A program made the position numbers and the translations under genes. Below the pieces are notes generated by a model. It did not search any database and was not told where the DNA came from. It saw only the letters and a program-made list of their open reading frames with translations. 64,000 bases of DNA, from positions 1-64,000 of the forward strand of contig JAPLSN010000032.1 in assembly GCA_026398615.1 (NCBI GenBank). The letters are read 5' to 3'. The DNA is from Spirochaetota bacterium. Lineage in GTDB: Bacteria > Spirochaetota > Spirochaetia > Treponematales > UBA12059. Of this stretch, positions 8,235 through 16,657 are shown in pieces (positions within the stretch are counted from its first letter, which is position 1; the number at the start of each line of letters is the position of its first letter).

Positions 8235-10040
8235 ATGCCGACGAAATTCGAAATCCCCCTCAGGAAGGACATACCCCTTCCGGACACCTGGGATCTCTCC
8301 GCGCTCTATGACGGCCCCGAGTCGTGGGAACGCGATTTCCAGAAATTCGAAGCGTTCGCCGAAGCGGCCGAATCCTTCCGGGGCACCCCCGGATCGTCGA
8401 AGGCCGCCCTCGCCGCGGCGCTGGGCACGGTCCGGGACGGCATGCGGCTCGGCGAGTGTCTCTCATGCTATGTCGAGCTCCGCGTCACCGAGGACGAGGG
8501 CGATTCCGCCTCGCGCTCGCGCGCGGGACGTTTCATGATGGCCCAGGCGAAGGCGCAGGGCGCGTGGAGCTGGCTCGAACCGGAACTCCAGCGCATCCCC
8601 GACGCGTCGGTGAACACCTGGCTGGAAGCCCCCGAACTCGCGGAATTCCGCGTCTACCTCAGGAAGATCCTCCGCTTCAAGCCCCACGTCCTCTCGGAAG
8701 CCGAGGAGCGTCTCCTCGCCCTCCAGCTCGAAAAGGATTCGACCGCGCAGGAAACCTTCTCGGTCCTCACGAACGTGGACATGGATTTCGGGAGCGTCGA
8801 TACCGCCGAAGGTCCGCGCCCGCTGTCGCAGTCCACCTTCGCCTCCTTCATGCAGGACCGGGATCGCGACCTGCGAAAGCGCGCCTACGACCGGTTCTAC
8901 GCCGTCTTCGACGGGCACAGGAACGCCGTCGCCTCGCTCTACCAGGGTTCCTGCCAGGTGGACCGCTACCGCGCCCAGGTCCGCAGGTACGGGTCGTCCC
9001 GCGAAGCTTCGCTCTTCCCGGACGACGTGCCGGCCTCGGTCTACGACAACCTCGTCTCGACAATCAACGCCAACCTGCCGGCGCTGCACGGGTACTACGG
9101 CATACGCAGGCGGGCGCTCAAGCTCGACGCGCTCCGCCACTACGACGTCTACGTCCCGATCGTCGACGCGGCCAGGACCCGCCATTCCTACGCCGAGGCG
9201 GTGGACGTCATTTCCGACGCGCTCGCGCCGCTCGGCGAGGAATACGTCGGCACCCTGAAAGCCGGGCTCCTCGGGCGCTGGGTGGACCGTTACGAAAACA
9301 GGGGCAAGCGTTCCGGCGCCTTCTCCGCCGGTTCCTACTCGGGCGATCCCTACATCCTCATGAACTACAAGGAAGAGGTCATCAGGGACATGTTCACCCT
9401 GGCGCACGAAGCCGGGCACTCGATGCACTCCTGGTACTCGGCCAGGTCGAACCCCTTCATGCACTACGGCTGCACGATCTTCGAAGCCGAGGTGGCGAGC
9501 ACCTTCAACGAACAGCTCCTGTTCGCCTGCCTCTACGGCCGCGCCGACTCGAAGCAGCTCAAGACCTACCTCGTCAATTCCAGGGTGGACGATCTCCTCG
9601 CGACCCTGTACCGGCAGACGATGTTCGCGGAATTCGAAAAGCTCTCGCACGAGGCGCTCGAATCGGGCACGCCGCTCACCGTGGATTTCCTGCGCGCCGA
9701 ATACCGGAAGCTCCTCGTGAAATACTTCGGGCCCGAGATGGTCTTCGAGGATTCCAGCGACCTGGAGTGCCTCCGCATCCCGCACTTCTACAACGCGTTC
9801 TACGTCTACAAGTACGCCACCGGCGTATCCGCCGCGATCGCCCTCTCCCGGCGGGTCCTTGGCGGGGGGGCAAGGGAACGCGACGACTACTTCGCCTTCC
9901 TCAGGTCCGGCGGTTCGCGCTTCCCGATCGAAAGCCTCAAGCTGGCGGGCGTGGACATGTCCTCGCCCGGGCCGGTCCAGGCTGCGTGCGACGAGTTCGC
10001 CCGCCTCGCAGGCGAGCTCGGCTCGCTCCTCGGTGAGTGA
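8235..10040 (+). CDS. pepF: Oligoendopeptidase F (M3 family zinc peptidase)
   Basis: The 601-residue length and the motif LAHEAGHSMHSW (HExxH zinc site near residue 392) identify a PepF-type M3 metallopeptidase, which cleaves short peptides in the cytoplasm. A second conserved region, FYNAFYVYKYATG, near the C-terminus is typical of PepF. The start ATG follows AGGAG (8223-8227) with an 8-base spacer. A separate promoter is predicted in the 110-base gap behind the HD-GYP gene. A run of seven G at 9864-9870 lies within the reading frame. Confidence 0.93.
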   Translation: MPTKFEIPLRKDIPLPDTWDLSALYDGPESWERDFQKFEAFAEAAESFRGTPGSSKAALAAALGTVRDGMRLGECLSCYVELRVTEDEGDSASRSRAGRFMMAQAKAQGAWSWLEPELQRIPDASVNTWLEAPELAEFRVYLRKILRFKPHVLSEAEERLLALQLEKDSTAQETFSVLTNVDMDFGSVDTAEGPRPLSQSTFASFMQDRDRDLRKRAYDRFYAVFDGHRNAVASLYQGSCQVDRYRAQVRRYGSSREASLFPDDVPASVYDNLVSTINANLPALHGYYGIRRRALKLDALRHYDVYVPIVDAARTRHSYAEAVDVISDALAPLGEEYVGTLKAGLLGRWVDRYENRGKRSGAFSAGSYSGDPYILMNYKEEVIRDMFTLAHEAGHSMHSWYSARSNPFMHYGCTIFEAEVASTFNEQLLFACLYGRADSKQLKTYLVNSRVDDLLATLYRQTMFAEFEKLSHEALESGTPLTVDFLRAEYRKLLVKYFGPEMVFEDSSDLECLRIPHFYNAFYVYKYATGVSAAIALSRRVLGGGARERDDYFAFLRSGGSRFPIESLKLAGVDMSSPGPVQAACDEFARLAGELGSLLGE

Positions 10041-10094
10041 CGGGATGACGGCGGCCATGGTAGGGTCCGGGACGATGCGGCGGGGAGACCCGAA

Positions 10095-10784
10095 GTGAGG
10101 CGCCTCGGCATCATCATCGCCGTGGACCACGAGGCGGAGATCGTGCTCTCCGACCCGTACTTCGAGTGGAAGGCCACGGAGCCGCGGTTCTACGAATCGG
10201 GCGACGGGCGCGTCGAGCTCGTCATGGCGGGCATCGGGAAGGTATTCGCGTCCTGGGCGGCCGCCCGGCTTTCCGCCATCTGCGACGTCATCTGCACGAT
10301 GGGCACCTCGGGCGGGCTGTCGGACCAGCGCATCGGGGAGATATTCCTCTGCACGGAGTTCGTCGAACACGACATGGGCGGGCGGGAACTCGGCGTCGGC
10401 GACGGGGTCACCCCGTTCTCCGGCATGACGGACTTCGTCATCTCGAACTGCTCACCCGAAACCGCCGATTTCGCGGAATCAGCCTGCGCCAGGGCCGGCA
10501 TACCGGTGACCCGGGGCCGCGCGATGTCGGGGGACCACTTCCTGACCGACCCCGCGGTGGCCGAGGAAAAACGCGAGGAATTCTCTGCCCAGGTGGTGGA
10601 TATGGAAAGCGCCGCGGCCGCCAAGGTCTGCGCGTTCCGGACCGAAAGCGAGTTCTTCGCGCTTCGCTGGGTGTCGGACAACGCGAACCATGACTCCCGG
10701 ACCACCTGGGAAGAGAACGTCCGCCTTTCGTCCTTCGATTTCGCCCGTATCCTTCGTGAACTCCATTCTGCGATAACGAAGTAG
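10095..10784 (+). CDS. MTA/SAH nucleosidase-like phosphorylase superfamily protein
   Basis: At 229 residues it matches the length of the nucleoside phosphorylase/nucleosidase family. It shows VMAGIGKVFAS near the N-terminus, MGTSGGLS for the nucleoside pocket, and VDMESAA (about 167-173), where the Glu binds ribose. The Asp of VSDNAN is the expected catalytic acid. Members with this pattern cleave methylthioadenosine or S-adenosylhomocysteine, recycling methylthio and homocysteine groups. The exact substrate is not settled by sequence alone, so no symbol is given. The GTG start follows GGGGAG at 10082-10087. The next gene is convergent. Confidence 0.78.
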   Translation: MRRLGIIIAVDHEAEIVLSDPYFEWKATEPRFYESGDGRVELVMAGIGKVFASWAAARLSAICDVICTMGTSGGLSDQRIGEIFLCTEFVEHDMGGRELGVGDGVTPFSGMTDFVISNCSPETADFAESACARAGIPVTRGRAMSGDHFLTDPAVAEEKREEFSAQVVDMESAAAAKVCAFRTESEFFALRWVSDNANHDSRTTWEENVRLSSFDFARILRELHSAITK

Positions 10785-10814
10785 CGAACGAGTCCCGGTC
10801 GTTCACGCGCGCGT

Positions 10815-10853
10815 AAAAAAAGCCCGGATCGGCGGAATGCGCCGGTCCGGGCT
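10815..10853 (-). terminator. Rho-independent terminator for the mcp-cheW operon
   Basis: A 14-bp GC-rich stem with one G-T pair (10821-10834 with 10840-10853) and a 5-base loop is followed, in the minus direction, by seven T (A7 at 10815-10821 on plus). It lies 20 bases beyond the cheW stop codon and between convergent genes. Confidence 0.85.
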
Positions 10854-10873
10854 TCATATCTGGTCGGAACCAA

Positions 10874-11365
10874 TCAGGCGCCCGCGGTCGCGCCAGCCGT
10901 TTCGACGATGACGGCCGTCTCCTCGGCGTTGAAGATGCGGTCGATGTCCAGGACGATGATGAAGGAATCATCCTTCTTTCCGACGCCCGTGATGAATTCG
11001 GCCGCGAGCCGCGTCCCGAACCTCGGGGCGGCTTCCATCGTCTTGTCGTCCAGCTCCACGACTTCGTGCACCGCGTCGGCGAGGGCGCCCACGACGACCT
11101 TCCCGAATTCGCCCGCCACTTCCATGACCACGATGGCGGTATCCCTGGTGATCGGGGTTTCCGGAAGCCCGAACTTGAGGCGCAGGTCGATCACGGGGAC
11201 GCCCGCGCCCCGCAGGTTGATGAGGCCTTTCATGAACGCGGCGGTCTTCGGCAGTTTCGTGATCTTGGTGTACTCCAGCACTTCGCGGACCCTTCCGACG
11301 CCGACCGCGTAGTACTCCCCGTCGATCGTGAAGGTCAGGTACTGGTGTTCGATGAGCTCGTCCAT
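10874..11365 (-). CDS. cheW: Chemotaxis coupling protein CheW
   Basis: This 163-residue protein carries the whole CheW fold: an opening with YLTFTIDGEYYAVGV, the INLRG block with VIDLR that contacts the kinase and receptor, and a VGALADAVHEVV strand. CheW links receptors to the CheA kinase at the membrane. It starts two bases after the stop of the chemoreceptor gene, and its ribosome site (GGAG) lies in that gene's last codons, so the two proteins are made together. CheA is not in the window. Confidence 0.93.
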   Translation of the reverse strand: MDELIEHQYLTFTIDGEYYAVGVGRVREVLEYTKITKLPKTAAFMKGLINLRGAGVPVIDLRLKFGLPETPITRDTAIVVMEVAGEFGKVVVGALADAVHEVVELDDKTMEAAPRFGTRLAAEFITGVGKKDDSFIIVLDIDRIFNAEETAVIVETAGATAGA

Positions 11366-11367
11366 GA

Positions 11368-13434
11368 TCAGAACTCCTCGAAATCGTCGTCGTCCTTGCC
11401 GGCGGCGGGTTTTGCCTTGAGCACGATGGCGGTCGGCTTGGCCTGCCCGGCTCCCGCGACGTGCGGGCTTTCCGCGGCGTGCGCGGCTGCCGCCGTAGTG
11501 ATGGCTTTTCTTTCCGCGAGCGACTTGATATGGGCCACTTTGACCTCGTGCCTGCCTGCGTCGGCCGTGACCCTGGCTGTCCCTGCGTCCTTGTCCTTGT
11601 TGGCGGCGAGCTTGAAGAAAGCGATGGCGTCGGCCAGCTGGACCGACTGGCCCGAAAGTTCCTGGGCCATGCTCGCCATCTCCTCGGAGGCGCTCGCGTT
11701 CTGCTGGATGACGTTGTCCAGCTGGGTGATGGCGCGGCCGATCTGGTCGGCGCCCGTGCTCTGCTCGCGCGAGGCGCTGGAGATCTCCTGGATCAGCTCC
11801 GAGGTCTTGCGGATGTCCGGAACGATCTTCTGGATGAGGGCGCCCGCCTGCGTGGCGGTGGCCACCGTGGACTTGGACAGCTCGGTGATCTCGCCCGCGG
11901 CCTTCTGGCTCCGCTCCGCCAGCTTCCTGACCTCGGAGGCCACCACCGCGAAGCCCTTGCCCGCCTCGCCGGCGCGCGCCGCCTCGATGGCCGCGTTGAG
12001 CGCCAGGAGGTTCGTGTTCCGCGCGATCTCGTCGATGATGGAGATGCGGCTGGCGATCTCGTTCATGGCGCCCACCGCCTGCATGACCGTGTTGCCGCCC
12101 GTGGCGCCGTCCTCGGCCGCCTTGCGGGCGATCCCTTCCGTGGCGATGGAATTGTCGGCGTTCTGCTTGATCGACGCGTTCATCTCCTCGATGGACGCCG
12201 AGACTTCCTCGGCGGATGCGGCCTGTTCGGTGGCGCCCTGGCTCATCTGCTGGGCGGTGGAGCTGATCTGCTCGCTGCCGGAGGCCACCTGGTCGGATGC
12301 CGTCTTGATGTCACCCATGATGCGCCGCAGGTTCCCGACCAGTCCGTCCATGGCCTTGCCCAGCGTGCCGATCTCGTCCTTGCGCCGGATGAAGGACGCG
12401 TCCACGTCCCGAATGAGGTCGCCCTGGGCTACCTCCCCGAGCTGCGATACCGCGATGCCGAGCGGTTTGGAGATACTGCGGGCAAACAGGAAAAACAGCA
12501 GAAATGCCACCACCAAGGCGATTCCGGCGATCATCAGGATCAGGTTCCGGATCGCATTGGACGACGCCAGGAACTCCACGTCGGGAACGGTGAGGCCCAC
12601 GCTCCAGCCGGTGATCGCCGACGGCGCATATCCTGCGGTCTTGGCGATGCCCTGGAATACGTATGCATCGACTCCGCTTTCGCCCTTGACCATCTTCGGC
12701 GTGAACGTCGTCATCCCCTCGGCGGTCAGAAGGTTCAGCTTCAGGATGTTGTCCTTGACCGGGTGGGCGACGATGATGCCTTCCTTGTTAATTACAAAAG
12801 CATAACCGGTTTTCCCCATTTTGGCGCTGGCGATCATATCCGTGAGCGCCGTGATGTCGACGAAGTTCGCCAGGACACCGATAACCGCGCCCGACCCTGA
12901 ATAGATGGGGCTTGCCACGGGCACGAACGGCTTTCCCGTCGCCTTGTTGGCGGCCACCTTACCCGTGTTCACCTTGCCCGCCAGCGCCTGCTGGAAATAG
13001 GGGCTTTCGGCGATGGAAACGCCATAATGATCCTTGGAAGATGCGGAAAAAACGATACCATCCATGCCGGCCACGAGAACCGCCTGATAGTCCTCGCCGA
13101 GTCCCTTGGTCGCGATGAACCGGGCCAGCTTCTGGTTGAGGGATTGGATTTCAGCATCGCTTTTGGCAAGTCCCTTTTCCGCGACGGCCATCGCCCCCGC
13201 GATGGTAGCGTTGCCCACGGAAACCTCCACGGCCATTTTCTGCTCGGCCAGGAAAACGCTGTCGATCATCTGGGCGTATTCCTTGGCCCGGCTCGCCATC
13301 TGTTCCCGCGTTATGCCCGTCAGCGCCGCGGAGGCCTGCGTCACCGCGAAAAAGGCCACAATGGCGATCGGCATCAGCACGATCAGTGTTCCCACGAAGA
13401 TCAGTTTCGGCCCGATCTTGATGTTATTCCACAT
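11368..13434 (-). CDS. Methyl-accepting chemotaxis protein with periplasmic dCache sensor
   Basis: The 688-residue receptor has an N-terminal membrane segment (about 9-30), a periplasmic sensor of about 250 residues with the dCache look ([31 protein letters not shown]), a second membrane segment (about 295-318), a HAMP linker, and the cytoplasmic signalling rod. The hairpin tip [23 protein letters not shown] is complete. No CheR-tethering pentapeptide is seen at the C-terminus, which ends in an acidic DDDDFEEF. The ligand is unknown; dCache receptors commonly bind amino acids or other small molecules. GGAGGT precedes the ATG. It forms a two-gene operon with cheW. Confidence 0.93.
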   Translation of the reverse strand: MWNNIKIGPKLIFVGTLIVLMPIAIVAFFAVTQASAALTGITREQMASRAKEYAQMIDSVFLAEQKMAVEVSVGNATIAGAMAVAEKGLAKSDAEIQSLNQKLARFIATKGLGEDYQAVLVAGMDGIVFSASSKDHYGVSIAESPYFQQALAGKVNTGKVAANKATGKPFVPVASPIYSGSGAVIGVLANFVDITALTDMIASAKMGKTGYAFVINKEGIIVAHPVKDNILKLNLLTAEGMTTFTPKMVKGESGVDAYVFQGIAKTAGYAPSAITGWSVGLTVPDVEFLASSNAIRNLILMIAGIALVVAFLLFFLFARSISKPLGIAVSQLGEVAQGDLIRDVDASFIRRKDEIGTLGKAMDGLVGNLRRIMGDIKTASDQVASGSEQISSTAQQMSQGATEQAASAEEVSASIEEMNASIKQNADNSIATEGIARKAAEDGATGGNTVMQAVGAMNEIASRISIIDEIARNTNLLALNAAIEAARAGEAGKGFAVVASEVRKLAERSQKAAGEITELSKSTVATATQAGALIQKIVPDIRKTSELIQEISSASREQSTGADQIGRAITQLDNVIQQNASASEEMASMAQELSGQSVQLADAIAFFKLAANKDKDAGTARVTADAGRHEVKVAHIKSLAERKAITTAAAAHAAESPHVAGAGQAKPTAIVLKAKPAAGKDDDDFEEF

Positions 13435-13643
13435 ACCCTACCTCCAATATCCAAATGCCGAATCTACGGCGCTTTACCAGCTCGACCATATCCATGTCGA
13501 ATACATCCTCGTACTTTTTCCGGCCGCGCCATCAATCGGGCCACGGCAAAGCATAACGGATGGGACGGCAGATGCAATATCCTTTCTCGGGAAGTTCCAG
13601 GCGCTTTCCCGATCCGATTTCAGAGCCCTTCCCCGTGCGCCGG

Positions 13644-13672
13644 TTGCCGGCGGTACGGGAAACGTATACTAT
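13644..13672 (+). promoter_or_regulatory. Predicted sigma-70 promoter for the exported MBL-fold gene
   Basis: TTGCCG (13644-13649) and TACTAT (13667-13672) are separated by exactly 17 bases and end 40 bases before the ATG at 13712. The rest of the gap 13435-13643 shows nothing definite. Confidence 0.6.
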
Positions 13673-13711
13673 GCGAGGGCGCGGTCCGATGGCCGGGCCG
13701 CTGGAGGATCC

Positions 13712-14446
13712 ATGGGTATCATTCGGAAACCGACCGCCGGAATGACGGTGCTGGCGCTGGGCGCGGCGTTACTGGCGGCGGTAATCCCGACGTTCGGCGC
13801 GGACGGGGCGTCCGCGCAAGGAAAGGGGGCTGCCATGCTCACGTTCATGGGGAGGGCGAGCGTCAAGCTGACGACCGCCTCAGGCCTGGTCATCTACATA
13901 GACCCGTACGCGGGCGACGACTACTCGGCGCCCGCCGATCTCGTGCTCGTCACCCACGGGCACTCCGACCACAACGCGGTCAAGAAGGTCAAACTGAAGG
14001 CCGACGGCGTCATCGTCGCCGCACCCGACGCCGTCCCGAAGGGCCTGTCCCCGAAAACCCTCAAGCGCGGCGAAACGATCCGGATGAAGGGCGTCACCGT
14101 CACGGCGACGGCCGCGTACAACGGGAACCACGGCATCGATTCCACCGTCGGCTTCCTCGTGTCCTTCGATGGAATCGTCGTCTACCATGCCGGCGACACG
14201 TCCAAGATCCCGGAGATGGCCTCTCTCGCCGGCTCGGGCATTTCGTACGCGCTCTTCCCGGTGGACGGCTTCTATAACATGGGGCCCGCGGAAGCCGCCG
14301 AGTGTGCGCTCCTCGTCAAGGCCAAACGTTCCATCCCCATCCACTCGAGCGCGAACGGGCTCTACGATGCCGCGAACTCGCAGGTTTTCAATCCGCCCGG
14401 CGTCATCCGCATGAAACCCGGCGAGTCGATCCCCCTCGAACCCTGA
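13712..14446 (+). CDS. Exported metallo-beta-lactamase-fold hydrolase (UlaG-like)
   Basis: The ATG at 13712 follows GGAGG (13703-13707). It opens a signal peptide: positively charged start, hydrophobic LALGAALLAAVIPTFG, then small residues before AQG, implying export to the periplasm. The mature part has the metal motif THGHSDH (HxHxDH), VYHAGDT with its Asp ligand, and a late HSSANG. This resembles the UlaG/UPF0173 branch of the metallo-beta-lactamase fold, many of which are phosphodiesterases or lactonases; substrate unknown. Most UlaG-like proteins are cytoplasmic, so the signal peptide is unusual. The broken amidotransferase gene starts 9 bases downstream. Confidence 0.8.
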   Translation: MGIIRKPTAGMTVLALGAALLAAVIPTFGADGASAQGKGAAMLTFMGRASVKLTTASGLVIYIDPYAGDDYSAPADLVLVTHGHSDHNAVKKVKLKADGVIVAAPDAVPKGLSPKTLKRGETIRMKGVTVTATAAYNGNHGIDSTVGFLVSFDGIVVYHAGDTSKIPEMASLAGSGISYALFPVDGFYNMGPAEAAECALLVKAKRSIPIHSSANGLYDAANSQVFNPPGVIRMKPGESIPLEP

Positions 14447-14455
14447 AGAAACGCC

Positions 14456-15356
14456 ATGAGGGTGCTGTCGGTCCGTCATTCCTCGCCTTTCGGCGTGCCT
14501 TTCGGCGTGCCTTTCGGCGTGCCTTTCGGCGTGCCTTTCGGCGTGCCTTTCGGCGTGCCTTTCGGCGTGCCTTTCGGCGTGCCTTTCGGCGTGCCTTTCG
14601 GCGTGCCGATTCGGCGTGCCTTTCGGCGTGCCTTTCGGCGTGCCTTTCGGCGTGCCTTTCGGCGTGCCGATCGGTGACAATACCGCCGAAACCCGCTTTA
14701 CCGAGCGCGGCCACGAACTGACCCATCAGTTGTTTTTCGCCGGGGCCCAGGCTCCCGGCATGGATTCCTTCGACGTCCTGGCGGTATTCGGCGGCTACAT
14801 GGGGGCGTACGAGGACGACAAGCATCCCTGGCTGGCCCGGGAACTTTCCTTCGTGGAACGCGCGTGCGCGGCCGGGAAGCCGGTGCTGGGGATCTGCCTC
14901 GGGGCGCAGATCCTCTCGCGCGTGCTCGGTGGGAAAGCATACCGGCATTGCATTCCCGAGTTCGGCTTCCACCCGGTCACCCTCACCGCCGCCGGAAAGT
15001 CCTCGTCGTTCTTCCGCGGCTTCGATCACGAGTTCACGGGCTTCGAATGGCACTTCGACACGTTCGACCTGCCCCCCGGCGCCGTGAGGCTCGCCGAGCG
15101 TCCGACCTGCGTCAACCAGGCGTTCTCCTGGGGCGACCGGGTGCTGGCCACCCAGTTCCACCTCGAGTATACGGGGGAGCAGGTGAGCCGGATGCTCGAG
15201 GAGTCCGCCGCGGGCTTGCCGGCGCCCGGCGCCACAGTGCAGGCTCCCGCCGACATACTCGGCAATCACGGCGGCTTCGAGGCCATCACGCGCGGGATGA
15301 GGATGCTCGTGGACGATTTCCTGGCGTCGGCCTGCCGCGGCGTCGTGCGAGGCTGA
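14456..15356 (+). pseudogene. Class I glutamine amidotransferase, frame broken by an expanded 12-bp repeat
   Basis: The natural N-terminus begins at ATG 14456 (MRVLSVRHSSPFGVP), typical of small class I amidotransferases. The rest, starting IGDNTAETRFTERGHELTH, lies in a different frame. Between them are 15 copies of a 12-bp unit, one of them 13 bases long, which shifts the frame by +1. Reading from 14456 ends at 14677 after 73 codons. The downstream frame is open to 15356 and has the catalytic Cys in GICLGAQ and the His/Glu pair in QFHLEYTGE. In-frame GTG codons inside the repeat (e.g. 14616) lack a ribosome site. The gene is therefore probably inactive or phase-variable; an assembly or sequencing slip is the other explanation. 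Confidence 0.75.
14486..14666 (+). repeat. 12-bp tandem repeat (CCTTTCGGCGTG), 14 perfect copies plus one 13-bp copy
   Basis: Ten perfect units occupy 14486-14605. A 13-base variant (CCGATTCGGCGTG) lies at 14606-14618 and four more perfect units at 14619-14666. In the gene's frame the unit encodes Pro-Phe-Gly-Val. It contains no stop codon in any of the six frames. The odd copy resembles the unique sequence following the array (CCGATCGG), as if the array edge had itself been duplicated with one extra base. Confidence 0.97.
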
Positions 15357-15419
15357 AGACCCGGCCCGAAAACGGCCTTACTGATCCTTACCATTGAAAT
15401 GATCAGCAAGCCGGAAGCG

Positions 15420-15770
15420 TCAGTCGCGGATGAAGTGGGGCATGTTCGTGGGCAGTTCGAGCGAAAGCTCGACGAGACCCGCGGGAACGTCGCTTCCTTC
15501 CTCGTACCAGGGCGACTGGAAGATGAGCTTCCGCACGCCCTTCTTTTCTATCGTGTAGACGTTGGGCTTGCCGCTTTCGAGGATCCCGCGGATGATCTCC
15601 TTGGAGCGTTCCTTGTGGCAGGCCATCAGATCCTTACCGACGAGGGACTGTCCCCCGTCGGAGGCGAAGGTCGCGGCGGACTTGTCGTTGAGGTAGCGGA
15701 TGGCGTGGTCGCGGTCGCTCACGGTGACCGCGCCGGGAAAGCGCTTGACCCAGTCGGGGTCGTTCTGCAT
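15420..15770 (-). CDS. Small PAS-like single-domain protein
   Basis: A 116-residue protein opens with WVKRFPGAVTVSDRDHAIRYLNDKSAATF, which fits the start of a PAS fold. It continues with LVGKDLMACHKE and ends with a strand-rich region. PAS domains sense small molecules or redox state. No output domain is attached, so it may work as a stand-alone sensor or partner protein. ATG 15770 is chosen because it follows GGAG (minus strand, 15780-15777) and begins the conserved region; a longer reading frame upstream is only a shadow of the NUDIX gene. It is divergent from the NUDIX gene. Confidence 0.65.
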   Translation of the reverse strand: MQNDPDWVKRFPGAVTVSDRDHAIRYLNDKSAATFASDGGQSLVGKDLMACHKERSKEIIRGILESGKPNVYTIEKKGVRKLIFQSPWYEEGSDVPAGLVELSLELPTNMPHFIRD

Positions 15771-15885
15771 GGCAGGCTCCTGTTCGGGTGATTGAAGGGC
15801 AGGCTGACGCAAAACGCGGATTTTTTCAACCGGTCGGGACGGGCGGCTTCGGATCCACCGTTCCGTCGCGGGGAAGGGGGGCGGT

Positions 15886-16455
15886 ATGGCGCTCGGGAAC
15901 GAAAGGTGGAAGTCGCTGGCGAGGACGGATGTCGCCGACCTGCGCATATTCCGGGTGGAGAAGCTGCGCAGTGAATCCCCCGAGGGCAGGGTTTCGGACT
16001 TCGCGCTCGTGGACGCTCCCGATTGGGCCTGCGTGCTTCCGCTCGTCGACGTGGACGGCGTGCCGCATTTCGTGACGGTGCGGCAGTGGCGCCACGGGAG
16101 CGCTTCGGTGTCCGTCGAATTCCCCGGCGGGGCGCTCGAGCCCGGCGAGGACCCGGCCTCGGGCGTGGCCAGGGAACTGCTCGAGGAAACCGGCTGGACG
16201 GCGCGCGCGCTCCTGCGCCTGGGCACGATGTCGCCCAACCCGGCCTTCATGGAAAACCTCTTTCACGTCTACCTGGCCCCAGGATGCGTCCCGGGCGCCG
16301 GGCAGGACCTCGACGACGGCGAACTCGTGGACGTGGAGCTGGAACCGGTCGAGAACGTGCTCGCGAAGATGGGGAAACCGCCCTACGACCACGCCCTCAT
16401 GGTCGCCGCCTGCCACCTCTACGAAGTGCATGTCCGGGATTCAGGCATCGCGTAG
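15886..16455 (+). CDS. NUDIX hydrolase, probably ADP-ribose pyrophosphatase-like
   Basis: The 189-residue protein contains the NUDIX box as GGALEPGEDPASGVARELL followed by EETGW, which fits Gx5Ex7REUxEExGU. The box lies near residues 80-102, and FVTVRQWRHGSASVSVEFPGG before it is typical of ADP-sugar pyrophosphatases. Such enzymes hydrolyse ADP-ribose or similar nucleotides to AMP and a sugar phosphate. The start follows an AAGGGGGG-type ribosome site a few bases upstream. The gene is followed by inverted-repeat element A. Confidence 0.83.
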   Translation: MALGNERWKSLARTDVADLRIFRVEKLRSESPEGRVSDFALVDAPDWACVLPLVDVDGVPHFVTVRQWRHGSASVSVEFPGGALEPGEDPASGVARELLEETGWTARALLRLGTMSPNPAFMENLFHVYLAPGCVPGAGQDLDDGELVDVELEPVENVLAKMGKPPYDHALMVAACHLYEVHVRDSGIA

Positions 16456-16476
16456 TGCGACAGGACCGTCAAATCT

Positions 16477-16650
16477 CACCACGGAGACGCGGAGGTACGG
16501 AGGAGGAGGGGGAAGGATGAAGGGAAAGGGGCAGAATCCAGACGCAGGAATCGGAAGCGTGGAGTCATGAAGAACCTGCCAATTCAATTCCATACCCACA
16601 TTTCTCCCTTCTCCGTGGTGTAACTCCGTGCCTCCGGTGCTTTCGTGGTT
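16477..16650. repeat. Dispersed inverted-repeat element, copy A
   Basis: The left end begins CACCACGGAGACGCGGAGG (16477 onward). The right end (16611-16650) reads, on the opposite strand, AACCACGAAAGCACCGGAGG and later CACCACGGAGAAGG. The arms are therefore imperfect inverted repeats about 30-40 bases long around a purine-rich centre. The 174-base element has no convincing coding capacity. It fills the gap between the convergent NUDIX and fumarase genes, ending 8 bases before the fumarase stop. Confidence 0.7.
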
Positions 16651-16657
16651 ATTTTTT

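Noticed and set aside
13435-13560. Possible sigma-28 promoter (TAAAGCGC...) for the chemoreceptor gene
   Set aside because: The downstream half does not match GCCGATAA at any accepted spacing.
14486-14666. Direct repeats resembling a CRISPR array
   Set aside because: The units are contiguous 12-mers with no spacers; they lie inside a coding region.
13880-14680. Minus-strand frames with TPKG or RHAE repeats across the tandem array
   Set aside because: They exist only because the 12-bp unit lacks stops in all frames.
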